From Parasedimentitalea huanghaiensis (GTDB lineage Bacteria > Pseudomonadota > Alphaproteobacteria > Rhodobacterales > Rhodobacteraceae): DNA of 44,133 nucleotides. Below, one piece after another: positions 8,554 to 16,700 of the stretch. The stretch's first letter is position 1; every line of letters begins with the position of its first letter. The DNA is taken from NCBI RefSeq assembly GCF_009753675.1, contig NZ_WQLV01000022.1:1-44133 (forward strand), in the 5' to 3' direction. The position numbers and the translations under genes are program-made. Under the pieces are notes generated by a model, which saw nothing but the letters and a program-made list of their open reading frames with translations, searched no databases and had not been told where the DNA came from.

Positions 8554-9786
8554 ATGGCTGAATTCTATTACACTGGATACGATGCGAACGGCCAGACAGA
8601 ACGTGGAAGCATAACTTCCGCGTCAGAGCAGCTTGCCTTTGAGCTTTTACAATCCAGGGGGATCACAGTCTTTGATCTTCGAGAAGATGAAAGCACTACA
8701 ACAAACGACCTTCCGTGGTATCGCAAGGACATAAAATTTGGACACCAAGAACTAGCTTTGGAGGAACAGGCAGCAACTGCAGACTTGCTGGCAACTCTTT
8801 TTTCCTCTCAGCTTCCCGTATCAGAAGTCTTTAGGATTGCAGCACTGTCGACTGAAAACCCGAAGGTAAAAAGTCAATTTGAACGGATCAGGCAACTTGT
8901 TGACGATGGAACAAGTTTGGCAAGAGCATTTGAGACTGAAAATCGGCTTTTTTCACCGGTGTTTATTTCTTTCTTGGGAGTAAGTGACAAGGCAAACGCC
9001 CTACCTTTGCTACTAAGATCGCTGTCTTCCTTTTTCCTGAAATTGAACGAAACACGTCAAAAAATCATTTCGGCGCTCATCTACCCAGCCATCTTGATGA
9101 TCGCTGCCTGTGGTCTGCTCCTGGTTGTTGTTTTGTATCTTGCCCCCAATCTTGAACCACTTTTTAGAGCAGCGGACAGAAAGCCTCCCGACACACTGTC
9201 TGCTTTGCTCCAGATTAACATCATTGTCAGCAGCTATTGGCATTGGATGCTTCTAGGCTTGGTTGGTAGCTTCCTGCTGCTCGGAGTATCCCTTCAACAG
9301 CAACGTTCGAGGATCATTTTCTACGATCTAGCGCTCCGTGTTCCACTAATTGGGAAATTGCTGCGTTTTTCAGCTTTGGCACGTCTCACTCAAGCGACAG
9401 AGCTACTATTGACTTCGGGCCAACCCTTGCCGTTGGCCTTAAGACAAGCCGTTGAGTCAATGGGGGCATCCGCTGGGTTTGGTCAACTCTTCAAGCGGGC
9501 AGCAACTACTCTTGAAGCAGGCGGAACCGCCTCGAGTGTTATTTCTGAACATCGGCTTGTTCCCGCAAACTATAAAGAGTTGTTTCGAATTGGCGAAGAA
9601 ACAAACAGATTACCAACCACCTTGGTTGCTCTTTCCGAGACCCTAAATGCCCAGGTCGACCGCCACGCGCAGCGCCTTCTTTCAATGTTAACACCGATGC
9701 TGACATTGGTATTGGGGCTAGGAATTGGTTACCTGATCTTTACATTGATGGGCGCAATTCTGGAAATTAACGAAATTGCTTTCTGA
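8554..9786 (+). CDS. gspF: Type II secretion inner-membrane platform protein GspF
   Basis: This is a 410-residue polytopic membrane protein with two T2SSF domains separated by hydrophobic segments. It starts MAEFYYTGYDANGQTERG, the usual GspF opening. Membrane segments lie near 170-195, 230-247 and 376-404. GspF connects the GspE ATPase to pseudopilus assembly. The gene starts 9 bp after gspD and its end overlaps the next pseudopilin frame, so it belongs to the same operon. Confidence 0.92.
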   Translation: MAEFYYTGYDANGQTERGSITSASEQLAFELLQSRGITVFDLREDESTTTNDLPWYRKDIKFGHQELALEEQAATADLLATLFSSQLPVSEVFRIAALSTENPKVKSQFERIRQLVDDGTSLARAFETENRLFSPVFISFLGVSDKANALPLLLRSLSSFFLKLNETRQKIISALIYPAILMIAACGLLLVVVLYLAPNLEPLFRAADRKPPDTLSALLQINIIVSSYWHWMLLGLVGSFLLLGVSLQQQRSRIIFYDLALRVPLIGKLLRFSALARLTQATELLLTSGQPLPLALRQAVESMGASAGFGQLFKRAATTLEAGGTASSVISEHRLVPANYKELFRIGEETNRLPTTLVALSETLNAQVDRHAQRLLSMLTPMLTLVLGLGIGYLIFTLMGAILEINEIAF

Positions 9787-10180
9787 TGTGACCCACCGGT
9801 CTCGCTCTTCCGGGTTCACCTTGCTTGAAGCTATGCTTGCGATGGCAATTCTAGGAATGGTACTAGCTGGGATTTTTACAGTTACCTCACGCTCGTTAAG
9901 TCAGCTTGGTCTCGCCACAAGGGAGCTTAATGACTCCGAAATGGCGCGTGCGCTATTGGACGAATACTTAGGAACTTATCCGGAGATGCCTGCGTCCGGC
10001 ACATATCAGGGAGCTTGGAGTTGGCAGGTTAGAGAAGAACAGACCATTGGCCTCCAGCCGTCCCAAATGGATGAGAGTATTAGTTTTATTAGGGTAACTG
10101 TCACCGTTGAACGCCTTAACTCTCGCTTGGCCACTCCACTGTCGCTTACTGCCACCACCGCCCGGCGGCCAGAAAGCTAA
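9776..10180 (+). CDS. gspI: Minor pseudopilin, GspI-like
   Basis: This 134-residue prepilin has a class III signal: SSG followed by FTLLEAMLAMAILGMVL, with cleavage after Gly and Glu at +5. The hydrophobic helix is followed by a small globular domain. GspI is a tip-complex pseudopilin. The short length, the position before a gspJ-like gene, and the motif support GspI over the other minor types. The start is uncertain: TTG 9776 overlaps the gspF end, and GTG 9788 is in frame just after the gspF stop. Confidence 0.7.
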   Translation: MLSDVTHRSRSSGFTLLEAMLAMAILGMVLAGIFTVTSRSLSQLGLATRELNDSEMARALLDEYLGTYPEMPASGTYQGAWSWQVREEQTIGLQPSQMDESISFIRVTVTVERLNSRLATPLSLTATTARRPES

Positions 10181-10806
10181 TGACCAAAAGAAAACCCAAC
10201 TTAGGCATTTCACAACTCGAGGTGCTGATTTCACTCGCGGTTATGGGTCTAATAGCCGTGCTTTTGGCGAATGTATTGAACTTCTCCCGTATGTCACTCA
10301 ACCGGGCACAGGAAGTTTCCTCTGAGGTGGGGTTATTTCTCACCCGTAATTCGCTCCGCCACTGGGGCGAAGAGATCCCTCTAAGCTACAATAACGAAAC
10401 TGTATCTGGGTATTTTCATGGAAAAAATACCGACCTTCGATTTCATACTCTTATCAGCAATGACTCTTTCTGGGGCGGTGAACTCACGACGGTTCACCTA
10501 CATGAAGACAATGGAACACTAACGGCAGAATTGGATGGTCTTGATGCGCAGACGCGGAAACCTCTTCAAACCCAACATCTACTTGCTAAAGATATTCAAA
10601 GCTTCCGCATCAGCTACTATGGAACCAAACACGGTGAACCAAAAGCCCGTTGGCACCAAAGTTGGGACGAAGCGACCAGCCTTCCTACCCTGACGAAAAT
10701 CGAATGGGACGTCGCCTCCTCTGCAGCACCCCCACTTATCCTGCATCCCGCAAAACGAGATCGACAGTCTGTACTTTCCTTAGGTGACGTTATTCCACGC
10801 CACTAG
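10180..10806 (+). CDS. gspJ: Minor pseudopilin, GspJ-like
   Basis: The product has 208 residues. The prepilin signal is NLG followed by ISQLEVLISLAVMGLIAVLL, which keeps the +5 Glu but has I instead of F at +1. The long C-terminal domain (about 170 residues) with a YYGTKHGEPKARWHQSW segment fits GspJ, which forms the tip of the pseudopilus with GspI and GspK. The ATG shares its A with the previous stop. The gene ends 5 bp before the convergent gspG stop, with no terminator hairpin visible between them. Confidence 0.68.
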   Translation: MTKRKPNLGISQLEVLISLAVMGLIAVLLANVLNFSRMSLNRAQEVSSEVGLFLTRNSLRHWGEEIPLSYNNETVSGYFHGKNTDLRFHTLISNDSFWGGELTTVHLHEDNGTLTAELDGLDAQTRKPLQTQHLLAKDIQSFRISYYGTKHGEPKARWHQSWDEATSLPTLTKIEWDVASSAAPPLILHPAKRDRQSVLSLGDVIPRH

Positions 10807-10811
10807 CTTTT

Positions 10812-11240
10812 TCACATGGAAAGATCACCATCTTCGTTTTCACCGCCGGGATGTCCGTCGCGCCCATAGGTGACTAGATCAAAGGCTTTATCCGTGCCGG
10901 GGCTACGATACAGCAGGATACGACCCCACGGGTCTGAAATATCCTCTTCCTTGTCCATATAGGGTCCCCGCCAGCCTTTGGCCCCAGTGGGCGCAGACAA
11001 TAGCGCTTTCAGCCCCTCCGCCTCACTGGGATACCGGCCCAGATCGATGTAATAAAGCTGCAATGCGCCTTTTACATTCTCCATCTGCGCCTCGGCCACC
11101 ATCGTTTTAGCGCGACCAAAGTTGCCCATCAGTCGTGGCGCAGCCAGTCCAACCACCAGTGCAATGATGGCCAGCACCACCATGATTTCCAGCAGCGAGA
11201 TACCGGCGTTTCGTTTACGGCGAACGGGGCGCGAGGTCAT
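10812..11240 (-). CDS. gspG: Major pseudopilin GspG
   Basis: This 142-residue protein is the major pseudopilin, which builds the shaft of the T2SS piston. The prepilin peptide MTSRPVRRKRNAG precedes ISLLEIMVVLAIIALVVGLA, and the domain includes LYYIDLGRYPSEAEGLKAL and WRGPYM, which are standard in GspG. The C-terminal segment with SDPWGRILLYRSPG and the acidic DGHPGGENEDGD stretch matches the calcium-binding loop of the family. It is transcribed toward gspJ, on the strand opposite to most T2SS genes, just downstream of the prepilin peptidase. Confidence 0.93.
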   Translation of the reverse strand: MTSRPVRRKRNAGISLLEIMVVLAIIALVVGLAAPRLMGNFGRAKTMVAEAQMENVKGALQLYYIDLGRYPSEAEGLKALLSAPTGAKGWRGPYMDKEEDISDPWGRILLYRSPGTDKAFDLVTYGRDGHPGGENEDGDLSM

Positions 11241-11249
11241 TGGAATTCC

Positions 11250-11792
11250 TTACAGAAATAGCGGATCAAAAAAGATCAAAACAAACATCGAATAGGCGAT
11301 AAACGGGCCAAATGGAATCCCTTCCTGATCCGAACCGCCACGCATATGCGCAACCGCAACACCCACAATTCCACCAACCGAGGAGAGCAGGATAAACTCG
11401 GGCAATTGCCAGGGACCCAGCAACACCGCACCAGCGCCAAACAGCTTGGCATCGCCAATCCCCAGCCCTTCGCCCCCGGTGCGCCGAAAATGCAATTCTC
11501 CCACCGCCCATAGCAAGGCGTATAAGACCGCCCCCGCGATCAGGTTGATCAACAGCACGCCGGGGTCCGTTCCCCCATGATAGGCAATTGCAATCAGCAC
11601 CACTGTGCCGGTGGCCAGATCGGGGATCTCAAAATGAGTGAGATCATGCTGGCTTAGCCAGATCAATGGCGGGCATATCGCCACAGCCATTGCCACCTGC
11701 CAAATATCCACCGTATTGGCCAACATCACCAGGGTCACCGTATAAATCACCCCAAAACCTGCTGCCCGGTGGCTGACAATCCGCCTCAACAA
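11250..11792 (-). CDS. Prepilin peptidase, A24 family (GspO-like, no methylase domain)
   Basis: This 180-residue membrane protein carries the aspartyl protease motifs of the A24 family. One Asp is in LSQHDLTHFEIPD and the other in GLGIGDAKL, the GxGxGDxK signature. It would cleave the leader peptides of the adjacent pseudopilins. The N-terminal cytoplasmic methyltransferase and zinc domain of full-length GspO/PilD is absent. The ORF opens with TTG codons and overlaps the divergent gspK start by one base, so the true start is uncertain (possibly ATG near 11726). The stop lies 9 bp before the gspG start. Confidence 0.82.
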   Translation of the reverse strand: MLRRIVSHRAAGFGVIYTVTLVMLANTVDIWQVAMAVAICPPLIWLSQHDLTHFEIPDLATGTVVLIAIAYHGGTDPGVLLINLIAGAVLYALLWAVGELHFRRTGGEGLGIGDAKLFGAGAVLLGPWQLPEFILLSSVGGIVGVAVAHMRGGSDQEGIPFGPFIAYSMFVLIFFDPLFL

Positions 11793-12430
11793 TGCAAATG
11801 TTCCCTATGACCTATCGCGTTGAAATTTCCCGCAACCCTAGGCGCGGCGTGGTGCTGATCGCAACCCTGGCCTCGCTGATTTTGGTGATGGGGCTGATCA
11901 CCCTGTTGCAGGCCCGATCGCTGGCCGCAACCAAGGTGATGAAACGCCTGGCCAACAACCACCAACTGGCGCTGGATCACAGCAGTGTCCGCGAGATGCT
12001 ACGCCCTCTGGTGGGCGAGGCAATGATCCGTTTTGACGAGGAAACCACCCTGCGCCTGAACAGCACGCCTCTGCGGGTGGAGTTCGACGGCGCCACTTAT
12101 GAAATCACCGCACAGGATCCGGGTGGGTTGGTTGACCTCTACCGCACCCCGCCCTCGGTGGCCGATCTGCTGTTGACCTCACCCCAACTGCGGGAATTGC
12201 AGGCCATGAAAGCGGTTGAGGCGCGAGGCCTGCCCCTGCGCCAACTGGCGGCGCAAGTGGGGCTGGCCGAGGCACCCACTTGGCTGACCACGCGGTCGCG
12301 TGAGCGCAGGGTGAATGCGGTGACATTGGCGGAGTTTTATCCAAATGGGGCCGAGCAGGTGCTGGTGCCGCGACCAGATCATAGGCAGCCGCGTGAGGTG
12401 GTTTTGGACATCCGGAAAGTTGCTGAATAA
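11792..12430 (+). CDS. gspK: GspK-like minor pseudopilin (short form)
   Basis: The 212-residue product opens with a prepilin-type segment, NPRRG followed by VVLIATLASLILVMGLITLL, that lacks Glu at +5, as is typical of GspK. The globular part includes YEITAQDPGGLVDLYRTPPS, which resembles the GspK segment that reads D.GG.vnLN. It is well below the usual length of about 300 residues, so part of the second GspK domain is missing. The base composition is GC-richer than gspL-gspJ and matches gspG and the peptidase. An internal ATG at 11807 is an alternative start. Confidence 0.65.
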   Translation: MQMFPMTYRVEISRNPRRGVVLIATLASLILVMGLITLLQARSLAATKVMKRLANNHQLALDHSSVREMLRPLVGEAMIRFDEETTLRLNSTPLRVEFDGATYEITAQDPGGLVDLYRTPPSVADLLLTSPQLRELQAMKAVEARGLPLRQLAAQVGLAEAPTWLTTRSRERRVNAVTLAEFYPNGAEQVLVPRPDHRQPREVVLDIRKVAE

Positions 12431-12659
12431 GGCAACTGCTTTGCCTATGTCATGGCGAGGCTGGCCGCCGTCGCCTATCACATGATACGGGCCGATTTCT
12501 ATGCCAGGTAACCAGTCGCCGGTGATTTGCCGCCTGATCGGGGGGCTGATGGAGTTGCAACGGATCAACCAAAGAGTATGCAAGCAGGCGAAGAATTTGG
12601 GTTGGCGGCCTTTATGGGCTGACGCCTTGAATGCCAAAAGGTCGCATAACACAACCATA

Positions 12660-12911
12660 TCAAGGATGAAATGACTTTATGGCAGCATCCATTCTCTCTC
12701 TATCGACAACGTCGACAACGATAATATTTTCAGCCAAGAAATTTTCTCCAAGCTCTTCAGAGAGCTCAGTATCTTGCTGCAACCTGTATTTGTCATAAAA
12801 GTTTACATTTATCGTTTCACCATCAACGACTGCCTGAACCTCAAAACATCCCTTGGAAGAAAGTTCCCAGGCATAGTCATCGAAGTCTTCGGGGTATTTC
12901 ACATAATTCAT
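12660..12911 (-). CDS. Putative immunity protein to the adjacent toxin tip
   Basis: This is a small acidic cytoplasmic protein of 83 residues without a signal peptide. I recognise no family. It starts 4 bp after the stop of the toxin-tip gene, and its ribosome binding site (GAGG) is formed by the last codons and stop of that gene (ACG AGG TAA), so the two are translationally linked. Small acidic proteins directly behind Rhs or CDI tips are usually immunity proteins, which is the basis for the call. No homology supports it here. Confidence 0.55.
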   Translation of the reverse strand: MNYVKYPEDFDDYAWELSSKGCFEVQAVVDGETINVNFYDKYRLQQDTELSEELGENFLAENIIVVDVVDRERMDAAIKSFHP

Positions 12912-12915
12912 ACAA

Positions 12916-13704
12916 TTACCTCGTACATGAAATGCTCTGACACGCCTCTATATATTGATCAGGGGTTAGGTTTGAGCCTGGCTTTGGGGCAATTTCAAAA
13001 TGAGATGGGTCGCGCCCCCTCTGGATAATATCCAATGTATCCGGAACTGTTGATCGGTCAATTTGGTGAGGATCAAACCCTTTTGACGCGACACTTTCTG
13101 GGTTATCAAAGACAGAAACCCCATGAGTTGGCTTAACAAAACCTGTTGCTGGATCAACCTTGTAGTCGTTTGGCCTTGGCGTGAAGTCGGGGACTTGCCC
13201 TGGACGAGCACCACGAAAAAATTTCTTACCAATGCCTATAACTGGTTCAACGATTTTGGCGACTACCCGTGCTTTCCCGACAACGATCTCACCGGCCCCC
13301 ATAACAACGCCGCTAATATCTCCGTTTACAACTGATTTAACACTCCGTATTGCACCATTAATGCCAATCACCTCTCCAATAATGCTATTTTCGGGATCAT
13401 ACTCGTTAGTAACATCAATCCCGTTACGCGCAGCTCTGTTGGCTAGAGAATAGTAATCTCCTAATTGATCCTCATCTCTTAACCCATCGTCTGGCGGGCC
13501 AAAATCTCCGCATTTAGTTTTCTCGCAGTTTCCGTTCGGATCAAGTTTATTGATTGGATCGTTAAAGCTGTACGAATACCTATTTGTCCCCACCCCTGGC
13601 TTCGTCACCTCAAACCAATCGGGTTGGATGAACATGGCCTGGGCTTGGGGGGCGAGGCTGGTGAAGAGCAGCGCGCAGAGGAGATATTTAAGGCGAGTGA
13701 GCAT
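12916..13704 (-). CDS. Orphan Rhs toxin-tip protein with its own signal peptide
   Basis: The 262-residue product begins with a clear Sec signal peptide, MLTRLKYLLCALLFTSLAPQ, with cleavage after AQA. It is followed immediately by MFIQPDWFEVTKPGVGTNRY and NDPINKLDPNGN, the final piece of an Rhs core as found just before a variable toxin tip. A low-complexity, partly hydrophobic linker follows (about 90-165), then a C-terminal domain (about 190-262) with HGVSVFDNPESVASKGFD and IIQRGRDPSHFEI. That domain is presumably the effector; I cannot name its activity. The gene lies about 80 bp after the large SpvB/RHS gene and just before the immunity candidate. An Rhs tip fused to a signal peptide instead of a full shell is unusual. 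Confidence 0.75.
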   Translation of the reverse strand: MLTRLKYLLCALLFTSLAPQAQAMFIQPDWFEVTKPGVGTNRYSYSFNDPINKLDPNGNCEKTKCGDFGPPDDGLRDEDQLGDYYSLANRAARNGIDVTNEYDPENSIIGEVIGINGAIRSVKSVVNGDISGVVMGAGEIVVGKARVVAKIVEPVIGIGKKFFRGARPGQVPDFTPRPNDYKVDPATGFVKPTHGVSVFDNPESVASKGFDPHQIDRSTVPDTLDIIQRGRDPSHFEIAPKPGSNLTPDQYIEACQSISCTR

Positions 13705-13746
13705 CAGGGGCGCTCTGTATTATGAGTTTGATCTATGGTGAGATGC

Positions 13747-13773
13747 GGCGCCCAAGGTGAGACCTCAGGCGCC
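13747..13773 (-). terminator. Stem-loop between the large RHS gene and the toxin-tip gene
   Basis: GGCGCC at 13747-13752 and at 13768-13773 bound a 12-bp stem with two G-U pairs and a 3-base loop. It sits 10 bp after the stop of the large gene. No T-tract follows on the minus strand, so it may protect the mRNA end or attenuate transcription rather than terminate it fully. Confidence 0.45.
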
Positions 13774-13783
13774 GGTTGCAATG

Positions 13784-16700
13784 TCAGTGGACCGTCGGGT
13801 GCATCGCCGCGGGCTTGGCTGCCTTGGGATCCGTCGGAATGAACAGCGCCAGCTCGGGGTCATAGTAGCGGGCGTTGAGATACATCAGCCCGGCCGCCTC
13901 ATCCTCGCGCTCGCCGATATAGCCGATGTCCTCTTTCGCCGGGTAGGAGGCCATGGCGGTGTCATGGATGGTTTCCCGCTCGTCACCAAATGGCGCAAAG
14001 TCGCGACGGACGTCTTTGGTGCCGGTGGCATTGGTGATAGAGAACACGCTGCCCAGCTGGTCGCGGTGCAGGTATTTCACCTCTTTGAAGGTCCCGCCCT
14101 CGTAAGACATCCGGACATTACTGTGTGGATACCAATGCGCCTGCTCGGGTTCATTTGGCGCCTGTACCAGCTCCACCCCGCCCACATAAAGCGATGTGGT
14201 GACGGCGCCATTCACCGTCTCGATCCGTTTTAAGCGGCTACCATCTGCACCATAGACATATTCGGTCTGATCACCATTCAGGGCGGTGACTGTCAGCGGC
14301 CGGTTCTCACCGTCGTAAGTCATCACCTTGCCATTCAGCCCCGTGGTCATGTTGCCATTGGCATCGTAGGTGAAGCTATCGCCGCCGGTGATCTGCTTGG
14401 GCGCGTGATCCACCGGGCTGCTGGAATAGTCATAGCTGCCGACAAAACTGTTCGACGCCATCGCGCCGTCACTCCGGTAGCTAAAGACCTGATCCTGAGG
14501 CTTAGCTCCGGTCCAGGACCCAACCGTACCACAGGTCTTGCCCGCCGCATCCAGATCCGCCGCCACCAAGAGACGCCCGGCATAGTCATAACAATAATTG
14601 AACCGTGAACGCTGAACCCCCGACCATTGTCGGTTTACCCGCCCGGTTGCAGAGCGATAATAGCGGCGTCGATCCAAGTAGGCCGTTCCAGCCACATCGT
14701 GGACATGGATTTTGTTAGTCCACCCACGCGCTACATCGTACTGCACCTCTTCACGCACACCACTGGAGAAGTCGGTCCAGGTTGGCTGGCTGCGCAGATT
14801 GTAGCTGGTGTTGGTCACATAGTTACCAAAGCCCGTTACCCGGCCCGCGGCGTCATAGGAGAATTCGGGGGTCCAAGCTCTTAGGGTCCAAGCTTGTTCG
14901 CTACCCGTTCCATAAGGGAGACGTTCTTTGACCAAAGCACCAGAGGTGTCGAACTCCCGTTCTATCCAATAGAAATTGCCGCCAGAATGAATGTCGTAGT
15001 GCCGCTCACCGGCCCGGTTTCCGTTCTCATCATATCCGTATTGAACCATGTGGTTCGCATTGTTTTGCCGAGTAAGCATTCCGACATTGCTTCTGCCAAC
15101 CAGCCAGTCATATGGCTCATCATACACGTATGTGGTGTTATCAGTACGTGAGGTGCCATTCTTGGTCCATGTCACCTGTTTTTGCGATACACGATCCAGC
15201 TCGTCATGGGAGAAAGCAATCTCCTGCCCCTTGGCATCCACTTGACGCGTCAGGTTGTTATTGGCGTCATACTCCATCGTCCAGTAGCCCAACCCCGGAT
15301 CATCCGCAGTCAGACGGTTGCCGCGCGAGTCATAGGTATAGGTCCAGATCGCGCCACCAGGATCAGTTACACCAACCATGCGGTTCAATAGATCATAGCG
15401 ATATTGAGTTGTGCGATACTGGCTTGATCCACTGTCAACATCAGTGTCTGCAACATCTCTCACCATCGACCTGAACAGATTACTGCGCGCGTCAAAAGTA
15501 GTCCAATTCTGTCCACAAATAGTTGCATCTGCAGTCGGATCAAAACAGTGCTCATCTTTTCGACTAACGCGGGGATGTGCGATCGCGACACCGTTTATCG
15601 TAAACGTATGTTTCTCATAGATCTGCTGGGTTTTACTGCCATCTGGATTGTAGGTCCAGGTTGGCCTATCCGCCGGGTCGTATTCAAATCGCGTTTTTGA
15701 GGTATCAGGAAGAACTGCAGATGAGGCAGCCCAGCTCAATGGGTTGGATTGCCAAGACAGGTTGCCACGCACATCGTAGCCGCGCACAGAAGTGATCAGA
15801 TCGACTTCAGCCGAAGTACTACCTGTTGCTGCGGTTTTGTAAACCTCACCAAAGCCGTCAAAGTACTCCCGGCTTTCCTGTGTTGTGCTGCCAGAGACCG
15901 TGGATGGGGATTTGGTGATCTTGCGGATGTACTGCGCCGTAGCACTGCCAAAACTGTTGTATTGAGTGTCAACATAATTGCCACCAGGTACTGTTACATA
16001 GTCTTCGCGGCAATGTGCATCATAGGTGTAATCCGTCACCAGCCCATTGATATCCGTTACCAAATCCGGGGCCTGACAGGCTTCGTCCCAGGCCGTGGTA
16101 ACGAGATGCCCCTTGGCGTTGGTTTCCGTCAGACGGAACAAATGGCGCGTGGTGTCATAGCTGTAGGTGGCGACATTCCCGCGCGGATTGGTGTGCTGTG
16201 TCAGGTTGCCATGGCTATCATAGGCGTATCGGTCCATTTCCAAATAGACCGTAGTTGGAATGACCCTGTCCCCGTCCCACAGGCGAACCCTTGTGAGCTG
16301 CCCCTTCACGGGGGTATCGTTATTTGTGTTCGACCCATCATAATAATACAGCTCACGCGACAGCCAATCAGACCGCCCCGCCGTATTGCTATGCCCCTCC
16401 ATCTCAGTTTTCCAACGCGGCAAGGAAACAATGTAATTGGCCAGATGGGGACGGTAGGAAAATACAGTGATGGTATTATCACCAGCATCCAAGTCCGCAC
16501 CAGCATTGGTGAATCCAAAATGTCTGACCCAGGAAAGTGGCCCGTAGTCAGTCCAGGCGAATTCCTTCTTGGTCTCGATCAACTGGTCCCCGCTTAAGGC
16601 AGACGTACGGCTTGCTGTTTTGGTCACACGATACGGACCGTTGCCAGACTGAACTCCGCTCCAGTCATTGATCACCTTTGAGTAGGTGGTGGTACCGTCA

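Noticed and set aside
12179-12658. Long minus-strand frame of 159 codons overlapping gspK
   Set aside because: It runs antisense through the gspK coding sequence, shows no domain and has biased residues typical of a shadow frame. The non-overlapping part (12431-12658) has no recognisable product on either strand.
15749-16597. Plus-strand frames antisense to the RHS gene, up to 282 codons
   Set aside because: They mirror the YD-repeat coding strand and have no RBS or domain. The RHS reading is continuous and well supported.
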